A stretch of DNA of 7,150 bases, from NCBI GenBank assembly GCA_903822115.1, contig CAIJNU010000117.1, positions 1 through 7,150 on the forward strand, read 5' to 3'. Every line of letters starts with the position of its first letter. Within the stretch, counting starts at the first letter, position 1. The notes below the pieces were generated by a model that made no database searches, was not told where the DNA came from, and worked only from the letters and a program-made list of their open reading frames with translations. The position numbers and the translations under genes are program-made. This DNA comes from an uncultured Candidatus Peregrinibacteria bacterium (GTDB lineage: Bacteria > Patescibacteriota > Gracilibacteria > Peribacterales > Peribacteraceae). This document shows positions 1-5,106 of this stretch, piece by piece.

Positions 1-39
1 ATGCCGATGAAGTTGAAGGAGGAGAGGCATTCGAAGTAA
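1..39 (+). CDS. dnaN: C-terminal tail of probable DNA polymerase III beta subunit (sliding clamp), partial
   Basis: Only the last 12 codons and the TAA stop are inside the window. Frame 1 reads MPMKLKEERHSK. The MPMKL part matches the very conserved end of bacterial beta clamps, which finish in a strand ending like MPMRL or MPVRL; here about seven extra residues follow. The clamp encircles DNA and tethers polymerase III. The assignment is supported by recF lying downstream, because dnaN and recF are neighbours in many bacteria. What is seen is a short peptide and its context; the identity is inferred from both. Frame 3 is also open here, to a TGA at 72-74, and could instead be the end of an unrelated gene. 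Confidence 0.55.
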   Translation: MPMKLKEERHSK

Positions 40-42
40 GGA

Positions 43-72
43 GGAATCCGAAGATTCCGAGGATTGTTTTTT
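43..72 (+). terminator. Possible weak intrinsic terminator after dnaN
   Basis: A 6-bp stem (GGAATC 43-48, GATTCC 53-58) with a CGAA tetraloop lies four bases after the upstream stop codon. A T6 run is at 67-72. The eight bases between stem and T run are too many for a textbook terminator. An alternative 5-bp pairing of AATCC (45-49) with GGATT (61-65) would put the stem one base before the T run. Either way the structure is weak, but its position between a stop codon and a new promoter fits transcription termination. Confidence 0.35.
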
Positions 73-105
73 GATGTTTCTTGGAATTCTTTTTCCGATA
101 CTTCA

Positions 106-134
106 TTCACTCTCGCGCACATCAGTTCTATAGT
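106..134 (+). promoter_or_regulatory. Sigma70-type promoter of the Nudix-recF unit, leaderless
   Basis: A -35-like TTCACT (106-111) and a -10 TATAGT (129-134) are separated by 17 bp. The expected transcription start, seven bases after the last base of the -10 box, is position 141, which is the A of the ATG chosen for the Nudix gene. The mRNA would therefore have no 5' leader. No Shine-Dalgarno-like sequence precedes this ATG, which agrees with leaderless initiation. Confidence 0.5.
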
Positions 135-140
135 GTCCCC

Positions 141-617
141 ATGCCTGACAGGTACCGTTCTGCGGCTTCGGTATTGGTTCTGCGACGCACGACTGGCGGA
201 TCGGGATTTCAATTCCTTCTGCTTCACAAGCCCCGTCGCAGCGACGCATGGCAGCTTCCGCAGGGAGGAGTGGAGGGCGATGAAACGATTGAGGCCGCGG
301 CGTTGAGGGAGCTCATGGAAGAGGCGGGGATAGGGAATTGCATGGTGCTTGGCAAGAGTGATCGCGTCTACAAATACGATTTCCCTCCATCATTTCGCCG
401 CTTTCGTCCGGATAATGTCTGTGGTCAGACGATTGCATTCGTTTTCGCGCTCGTCGATCCCGCGACGGTCGTGAAGGTCGACGGGAAGGAGATCGATGCC
501 CACGTGTGGGTGACGCTCCCGCAGATCTTCACCTATGTTCGCCGCAAAGCGTATGCGGATCTGGTGGCCGCTCTGTACGATGAGGCGTTGAAGCTTGCCG
601 AGCATCATTCCGCGTAG
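141..617 (+). CDS. Nudix hydrolase, RppH / Ap4A hydrolase-like
   Basis: A 158-aa cytoplasmic Nudix enzyme. The full Nudix box (G-x5-E-x7-R-E-L-x-E-E-x-G-I) is at residues 42-64, with R56, E57, E60 and E61 as the expected metal-binding and catalytic part. It is preceded by WQLPQGG (37-43), as in RppH and in diadenosine tetraphosphate hydrolases. Enzymes of this group convert 5'-triphosphate RNA ends to monophosphate, starting mRNA decay, or cleave Ap4A; the sequence alone does not separate these. ATG 141 is preferred over an upstream in-frame TTG at 81. The extra 20 residues from the TTG start do not look like a Nudix N-terminus, and the promoter's -10 box lies between the two starts. The gene is 20 bp ahead of recF on the same strand, so the two are probably cotranscribed. 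Confidence 0.88.
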   Translation: MPDRYRSAASVLVLRRTTGGSGFQFLLLHKPRRSDAWQLPQGGVEGDETIEAAALRELMEEAGIGNCMVLGKSDRVYKYDFPPSFRRFRPDNVCGQTIAFVFALVDPATVVKVDGKEIDAHVWVTLPQIFTYVRRKAYADLVAALYDEALKLAEHHSA

Positions 618-637
618 ATCATTCCTCCCGCTCCCTC

Positions 638-1741
638 GTGCGCCTCCTCCGTCTCCAGCTCTCGCAGTACCGAACGTACGCGTCACTCGATCTCGATCTG
701 GGTGCGTCGGATCTTCACCTTTTCATCGGAGAAAACGGCAGCGGCAAGACGAACCTCCTCGAGGCGATTTCCGTTCTGTCTCTCCTGCGTTCTTTCATCG
801 GCGTCGAGGACGAGTGTCTGAGACAGTGGGGTACGGACTTCTACCGCATCATTGGTTCATTGCAATCCGATGCGGGTGAGCGCGAGACATTGGAGGTGGT
901 GAGTCAGGCGCAGCCCCGCCATCAGCGTGCGTGCTTTCGCAATGACGTTCGCCTGACGGCACAGCAGATGATCGGTCGGCTCCCTGTCGTTGCGTTTCTC
1001 CCTTTCGACCTCGACCTCTTCACGGCGTCGCCCGCCGATCGCCGCGCGTTTCTCGATCGGATTTTAATGCAGACATCCCCTGCGTACGAGAAGGCGATGC
1101 GGGAGTATCAGCGCTCGCTCAAGCAGCGCAATACCTTGCTTCGTTCGATTGCTTCCGGTGAGGCGAGTGAGGGGGATCTGGAGCCTTGGGATGAGCGCGT
1201 GGCGCAGGAGGGGGGCGTCCTCACGTTGGCACGACTGGAACTGACGGAGACGTTCGGTTTGTCTCTCGCATCGGAGCTTGCGCAGCTCGGAGAAGGGGAC
1301 TGGACCGACGTTCGTCTCCTCTACGAGAGGACAGGCAAGGAGCGCGAGACAGTTGCGCTCGCATCCGAACATTTTTCAATGCTCAGGCACTTTCGTTCCC
1401 GCGATATTCTGGTGCAGGCGACGACCGTCGGTCCCCATCGCGACGACTGGCGTGTGGAGGTGGAAGGGCGCCCACTCTCCGCGTTCGCGTCGCGCGGGCA
1501 GCGGCGCGTGTGTCTGCTCTCGCTCCTTTTCCTGCAAGCGTCTTACCTCGAAATCCGTCGAGGCGAGAAGCCGGTGATTCTCCTCGACGATGTCTTCTCT
1601 GAGCTTGATGATGCGCATCAGGAGCGCATCCGCGGGACGCTCGCGGGTCATCAGATGCTCGTAACCGCAACACATCTGCCGAAGACACTCCGCGGTGCCA
1701 AGGTGTGGAGTGTGCAGCAGGGGACTATCGTGCCGCAATGA
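638..1741 (+). CDS. recF: DNA replication and repair protein RecF
   Basis: A 367-aa SMC/ABC-type ATPase that helps load RecA at single-strand gaps together with RecO and RecR. The length is normal (E. coli RecF is about 357 aa). The Walker A motif GENGSGKT is at residues 31-38. An ABC-like signature around FASRGQRR is at 283-290. Walker B VILLDD is at about 313-318, followed by the D-loop FSELD, and there is a switch His in TATHLP near residue 346. The GTG start gives the usual N-terminus (strand, then QYRTY, the counterpart of the family's NFRNY). No Shine-Dalgarno sequence is visible; the 20 bases ahead are C/T-rich. The gene follows the Nudix gene closely, and its last 17 bp overlap the end of ruvC on the other strand. 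Confidence 0.95.
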   Translation: MRLLRLQLSQYRTYASLDLDLGASDLHLFIGENGSGKTNLLEAISVLSLLRSFIGVEDECLRQWGTDFYRIIGSLQSDAGERETLEVVSQAQPRHQRACFRNDVRLTAQQMIGRLPVVAFLPFDLDLFTASPADRRAFLDRILMQTSPAYEKAMREYQRSLKQRNTLLRSIASGEASEGDLEPWDERVAQEGGVLTLARLELTETFGLSLASELAQLGEGDWTDVRLLYERTGKERETVALASEHFSMLRHFRSRDILVQATTVGPHRDDWRVEVEGRPLSAFASRGQRRVCLLSLLFLQASYLEIRRGEKPVILLDDVFSELDDAHQERIRGTLAGHQMLVTATHLPKTLRGAKVWSVQQGTIVPQ

Positions 1742-2222
1742 TCATGGCTTCCTTGGCTGCATAGAATGCGCCGTACGCGGCGAGCGCGAGTGCATCGGCG
1801 GCGTCGTCGGGTTGTGGAATTTCGCTGAGGCGAAGCATCGTGACGATCATGGACTGCATCTGGCTCTTGGTGGCTTTGCCGTCTCCGGTAATCGAAGATT
1901 TCAGTTGGAGGGGGGTCGGTTCGATCATCGGAATTCCGTGCTCTGCGAGCGTGAGGAGGATGCAGCCGCGTGCGTGCGCGACGTCGAGCGCCGTCTTCTC
2001 GTTCGTCTGGAAGAAGAGTCTCTCGACGACGGCGAGGTCGGGACTGAGCTTTGCGATGTATTGAGAGAGATCGTCGTGGATGATGCGCAGGCGCTGCGCG
2101 AGAGGGGCGGGGTCGGTCTGAATCGTCAGCCATTCCACCACATGCAGATCGTGCGCCGATGTTGCATCGAGAACACCTATTCCTATTGTGGCAAGGCCCG
2201 GATCGATCCCGAGGATTCGCAT
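1725..2222 (-). CDS. ruvC: Holliday junction resolvase RuvC
   Basis: A 165-aa endonuclease of the RNase H-like fold that resolves Holliday junctions with RuvA and RuvB. The four acidic catalytic positions are present: D7 in GIDPG, E67 in VVERLFF, and D140 and D143 in the PDDAADALALA segment. The family motif SSITGDGKATK (110-120) is also present. The length is typical (about 170 aa). The ATG is the natural start because IDPG begins five residues later. A GAGAG lies only 2 nt from the ATG, too close for a convincing Shine-Dalgarno site. ruvC runs towards recF and their ends overlap. No ruvA or ruvB is adjacent here. Confidence 0.95.
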   Translation of the reverse strand: MRILGIDPGLATIGIGVLDATSAHDLHVVEWLTIQTDPAPLAQRLRIIHDDLSQYIAKLSPDLAVVERLFFQTNEKTALDVAHARGCILLTLAEHGIPMIEPTPLQLKSSITGDGKATKSQMQSMIVTMLRLSEIPQPDDAADALALAAYGAFYAAKEAMIIAAR

Positions 2223-2246
2223 GGCTCTCAGATTTGGCCAACCGGA

Positions 2247-2275
2247 ACTTTATGGCAAACCGTTCGCGTTGATAA
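2247..2275 (-). promoter_or_regulatory. Possible ruvC promoter
   Basis: On the minus strand, TTATCA (2275-2270) and TAAAGT (2252-2247) are separated by 17 bp, each matching 4 of 6 consensus bases. The predicted start, near 2240, would leave a leader of about 18 nt before the ruvC ATG. Its -35 occupies the same bases as the -35 of the plus-strand promoter at 2269-2297. Weak on sequence alone. Confidence 0.3.
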
Positions 2276-2297
2276 AAGTGAGTATTTCTGCTATTCT
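2269..2297 (+). promoter_or_regulatory. Sigma70-type promoter with extended -10 for the 515-aa protein gene
   Basis: TTGATA (2269-2274), a 17-bp spacer and TATTCT (2292-2297), with a TG one base upstream of the -10 (extended -10). The predicted start is about 2304, only four bases before the ATG at 2308. The purine run AAGAGG at 2298-2303 looks like a Shine-Dalgarno site, but would lie just upstream of that start. Either the transcript is nearly leaderless or transcription starts elsewhere. Confidence 0.6.
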
Positions 2298-2307
2298 AAG
2301 AGGAAAA

Positions 2308-3855
2308 ATGGATACAAAAAATCTCATTTCCCCGGGGAGGAAGCACCGGCATTTCGTTGCCCTGCCCCTGCTCGCGGCGTCCCTCCTGCTTGTCATCCTC
2401 CTCACGGCGAAGACGGGGACGCTCTGGGCTTCACTGATGCGTGGCGATCAAGCTTCGTCGACGACACTCACGGTTGATGCCGGCTCGGGATTTACTTTGA
2501 TCGGCGGAATCGCGGGTATTGCGGATCGGGAATCGGATGCGACGATTGTGAACGGGGAAATCCCGGAACTTACAGACGGTTCAGTGCTCCTGTCTTCGAA
2601 GGGCATTGAGAGGATCACCGTCGGGAGCGGGGAGGTGATGGGTCTCGCCGGAACGATTTTTCTTTCCCGCAATGACGATGCGATTACCATCGCGGGTATC
2701 ACGGCTCCCGCTCTGTACACCGACGCACAAGGGCAGCGGCTTCTCGTTCCTGCGGACATGCGCTGGGAAGGAGATGTGAATCAGCCCCTCCCGACTATCG
2801 GCGACGGACTTGCCTCGTGGCGAATTGCACGCGCTCTTTCGCCCCTTTCCTCCGTTTTTCTCTCTCAAGAGACGGCGATCGCAAACGGTTTGCAGCCATC
2901 GACGGATGTGCTGCCGTCCCCTCAGTCTTCCAAGCCGGATTGCAACGGTTTTTCCCTCGCTTTGCTCCCGGGCGCCCGTCAGGAGGCGAAGGATCGATGT
3001 GAAGTCCAGATGTTCGGGTATCTTCGCGCACTTTCGGAGGCGAATGACGCGCAGGGCTTGCACGATCTCTCATCGGACCCGTCGTTTTCCGGGATGCTGA
3101 GGACTTCTTTGCTGAAGACTTCGGTTCTTCCTGTACTTCTTGCGGGCTCGTCTGAGGAAAACGTGCAGCGAGAGCTCTTGGGGCTGCTCTCGGACGATGA
3201 GAATTTTTGGCTCCTCGCATCCATCCATCCGCATCTTCGCTCTCTCGAGTGGGCGTTGTCTCCTCCCTCCGATGTTTCGCAAGAGGCGTCGATGCTTCGT
3301 CTCTTCACATTCCCGTCGAGCGATGTGCTGACGGATGCTGTTTCTCCGCAACTTCGATCCCTGTGGCAATCGACCTTTACGGATGCGCTTTCAAAGGAGA
3401 GCGTGCCGTCGATGGACTTGGAAGCGTGGAAGCTGTCGCAAGACAGTGTTTCACTGATGCGATCCCTTCACTATCCCGATCGCACCGCGCAGTACGCGCA
3501 GGCATTTCTCTCTCTGCTCTCGCCGATTGCGGACGGTTTGGACAGTTCTCTTACGCCCCTTCGAACTCTGAGCATCGGTGACCAGGCTGATGAAACCTCA
3601 CAAGCGGATGTTCTCGATGAAGCGGCGCGCTCTCTCACGGAAACCGGAGTGCGATTCACAGTCGATTCTTCGATCTCTTTCTCCTCAGATCGATCCGTTC
3701 GTTTTACGGATGTGATCGCCGGAGAGAGAACATTCGCATTCACGTACGATATCGAGAGTTCGCAGGTGAGCGGCATTTCGGAGGGGGGAAAATTCCTCCC
3801 GTATCCGATGCCTCTCGAGAAATTTATGAAGTGGACGAAAGAAGAATCACAGTGA
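2308..3855 (+). CDS. Membrane-anchored extracytoplasmic protein of unknown family
   Basis: A 515-aa protein not recognised as any named family. The N-terminus has a basic stretch (RKHRH, 11-15) and one hydrophobic helix (about 16-34), consistent with a signal anchor or signal peptide and the remainder outside the cytoplasm. Residues 51-160 look beta-rich, with repeated short strands and turns (for example GSVLLSS, ITVGSGEVMGLAGTIFLS, ITIAG); this weakly recalls FecR-type beta domains. Residues about 165-445 look mainly helical, and 446-500 again form beta-type alternating segments. The only two cysteines, C212 and C231, could pair outside the cell. The ATG at 2308 is preferred over an in-frame start at 2188: the upstream codons overlap the start of ruvC, while AAGAGG lies 4 nt before 2308 and the hydrophobic helix begins 15 residues later. 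It has its own promoter and is divergent from ruvC. Confidence 0.8.
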   Translation: MDTKNLISPGRKHRHFVALPLLAASLLLVILLTAKTGTLWASLMRGDQASSTTLTVDAGSGFTLIGGIAGIADRESDATIVNGEIPELTDGSVLLSSKGIERITVGSGEVMGLAGTIFLSRNDDAITIAGITAPALYTDAQGQRLLVPADMRWEGDVNQPLPTIGDGLASWRIARALSPLSSVFLSQETAIANGLQPSTDVLPSPQSSKPDCNGFSLALLPGARQEAKDRCEVQMFGYLRALSEANDAQGLHDLSSDPSFSGMLRTSLLKTSVLPVLLAGSSEENVQRELLGLLSDDENFWLLASIHPHLRSLEWALSPPSDVSQEASMLRLFTFPSSDVLTDAVSPQLRSLWQSTFTDALSKESVPSMDLEAWKLSQDSVSLMRSLHYPDRTAQYAQAFLSLLSPIADGLDSSLTPLRTLSIGDQADETSQADVLDEAARSLTETGVRFTVDSSISFSSDRSVRFTDVIAGERTFAFTYDIESSQVSGISEGGKFLPYPMPLEKFMKWTKEESQ

Positions 3856-3878
3856 GAAAACGCACTCGGTGGCAAAAA

Positions 3879-3905
3879 ATGCTCTTGCAAGAATATTGCG
3901 AGCAT
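3879..3905. repeat. Imperfect inverted repeat overlapping a promoter
   Basis: ATGCTC (3879-3884) pairs with GAGCAT (3900-3905), and GCAA (3887-3890) pairs with TTGC (3896-3899). The left arm has an extra TT and the loop is GAATA. As RNA it would be a 10-bp hairpin 23 nt after the stop of the 515-aa gene, but no T run follows, so it is not a classic terminator. As DNA it covers the -35 box of the next promoter, so it could be an operator or an attenuating element. Confidence 0.4.
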
Positions 3906-3913
3906 ACTAGAAT
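3885..3913 (+). promoter_or_regulatory. Sigma70-type promoter of the Tyr/Asn-rich protein gene
   Basis: TTGCAA (3885-3890), a 17-bp spacer and TAGAAT (3908-3913). Expected transcription start near 3920 gives a leader of about 38 nt that is pyrimidine-rich and carries no Shine-Dalgarno sequence. The -35 lies within the inverted repeat at 3879-3905. Confidence 0.6.
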
Positions 3914-3957
3914 GCAAAACCTCTGATTTGTCATCTTCTTCACTACCCCCCTGACCT

Positions 3958-4335
3958 ATGAAGAAGTCCTCTTGGTTCGTCACATCTCTGCTCAGCCTGA
4001 CAGCTGCAGCCTCTTTTGCAGTTCCGGCCGTTGCTTCTGCCTGTCCTTGGTACGCGAACACCACGAGTACGTACAACTGCAATTGTTATCGCAATTCGTA
4101 TCATCCGATTTTTCATCCCACGTGGCAGCAGCAGTACTGGGGTCGTCCCACGTACAATTATGGGAACTACAATTATGCCAACTCCAACTATGTACATTAT
4201 TCCTATCCGAACAATTCCTACGTCGATCCGAACTTTCGCAACTATTCTTACCCCACTTACAACAACGCGAACTACGCCTATCCGAGATACAATTTCGTGA
4301 GGTCTTCGTATCCGAATTATTATCGCTCTTGGTAA
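3958..4335 (+). CDS. Small secreted Tyr/Asn-rich low-complexity protein
   Basis: A 125-aa protein with a clear Sec signal peptide: MKKSSW, a hydrophobic core, then AVPAVASA, with likely cleavage after residue 28. The next residue is C29. The context ASAC is a poor lipobox because the -3 position is Ala, so lipidation is possible but not favoured. By my count the 97-residue mature part has 22 Tyr and 18 Asn, with Ser, Pro and Arg, arranged in irregular short units such as YNYGNYNY, NYSYP and NYAYPRY. Three cysteines lie near its front (C29, C41, C43; motif CNC). Codons for Tyr and Asn vary, so this is a selected protein composition rather than a simple DNA repeat. No enzyme family is recognised; such composition suggests a structural, self-associating or surface-coating role. 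It has its own promoter and ends with TAA. Confidence 0.8.
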   Translation: MKKSSWFVTSLLSLTAAASFAVPAVASACPWYANTTSTYNCNCYRNSYHPIFHPTWQQQYWGRPTYNYGNYNYANSNYVHYSYPNNSYVDPNFRNYSYPTYNNANYAYPRYNFVRSSYPNYYRSW

Positions 4336-4355
4336 TCGGACATGGTTTAGGGAAG

Positions 4356-4384
4356 TTGTGAATATATGAAAAATATGGTATATT
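4356..4384 (+). promoter_or_regulatory. Sigma70-type promoter with extended -10 for the CAP-domain gene
   Basis: TTGTGA (4356-4361), a 17-bp spacer and TATATT (4379-4384), with TG one base before the -10. Expected start is near 4391, giving a leader of about 16 nt before the GTG at 4407. No Shine-Dalgarno sequence is seen. The region is locally AT-rich. Confidence 0.65.
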
Positions 4385-4406
4385 AGATCTAGCTACATTT
4401 GATCTT

Positions 4407-5096
4407 GTGACTGCAACATCTCCAAGCAAACAGAGAGTGGCACGTTGTTTCAGACGATGGCACGTCCTTCTGTTCGTATTGGGATTCGTGGGAGGCATAC
4501 TCGTTGCGAATGTCTTGGAGATGAGCGGGGCGAGTCCCGCGTCGGGACTCATCGTCAATTTCAATTATCCGGGACTCGCCTTTCGCCCGAGTCCGGAGCT
4601 CGCAAAGAAGCAGCTCCTTGATCTCGTGAACGGGGAACGTGCGCTCCTTGGTGAACAGGAGCTGTCGTGGAATCCCATTCTCAGTGAGATGGCGCAGGCG
4701 TACAGCGCGTAAATGTACTCCGAGAAATTTTTCGATCATACGGATCCCCACGGCGTGACGCTGCAAGATCGTGTCGCGAAAGGGGGATATCTTTCCTGTC
4801 CTGTGCTCAAAGTTCTCAACGAGAACGTGTACGTCGGTGAGAATCTCGCTCGTGGCATAAACACGGCGGAGGAGGTGTTCGACGCGTGGATGAAATCCGT
4901 TAAGCATCGTCGCATTCTCATCAACGGACTCCTCACGGAAACGGGGATAGGTGAAGCCGGTGGCTACTGGGTGCAAATCTTCGCTTCATCGGCCTGCTCG
5001 GAACGAGCCAACCAGAACAGTCTTCAGGTGAATGCCTGCGAGGAGGGAGTGATTCTCCTTCACACGGCTCAATTGAGACAGGGTGATGTGCAATGA
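4407..5096 (+). pseudogene. Membrane-anchored CAP/SCP (YkwD-like) domain protein, interrupted by an in-frame TAA
   Basis: Two abutting segments in the same frame, 4407-4712 (101 aa, GTG start) and 4713-5096 (127 aa, ATG), together spell one CAP/SCP-domain protein of about 229 codons, split by TAA at 4710-4712. The first segment has a single membrane helix (about residues 19-37) and the first CAP helix (LLDLVNGERALLGEQEL, then LSEMAQAYSA). The second begins MYSEKFFDHTDPHG and carries the remaining CAP landmarks: His in FFDHTDP, Glu in GENLARG, His in VKHRRIL, Glu in LLTETGIG, and the YWVQIF strand. In homologues the helix runs on through A-x-S-x-D/E-M into FF-x-H, so the stop replaces one codon, most simply GAA, CAA or AAA by one substitution. 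No frame change is involved. CAP proteins of this type are extracellular; their bacterial roles are poorly defined. The gene is either a recent nonsense pseudogene, a sequencing error, or expressed by readthrough or by restart at the ATG that directly follows the stop. Confidence 0.8.
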
Positions 5097-5106
5097 GAGG
5101 CAGGAT

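Noticed and set aside
3..74. Frame 3 open reading to TGA at 72-74 as the end of the upstream gene
   Set aside because: It is also plausible as protein, but frame 1 gives a dnaN-like MPMKL ending in the right gene neighbourhood, and the hairpin plus T run would lie inside the frame 3 reading.
1695..2477. 260-aa plus-strand frame across ruvC
   Set aside because: It is a shadow of ruvC and of the start of the 515-aa gene; its composition is Cys/Arg-rich and shows no domain.
4710..4712. TAA as a reassigned sense codon
   Set aside because: TAA ends the adjacent Tyr/Asn-rich gene cleanly, and no other gene here needs TAA to be sense. Known CPR recoding involves TGA, which acts as a normal stop in recF, prs and others here.
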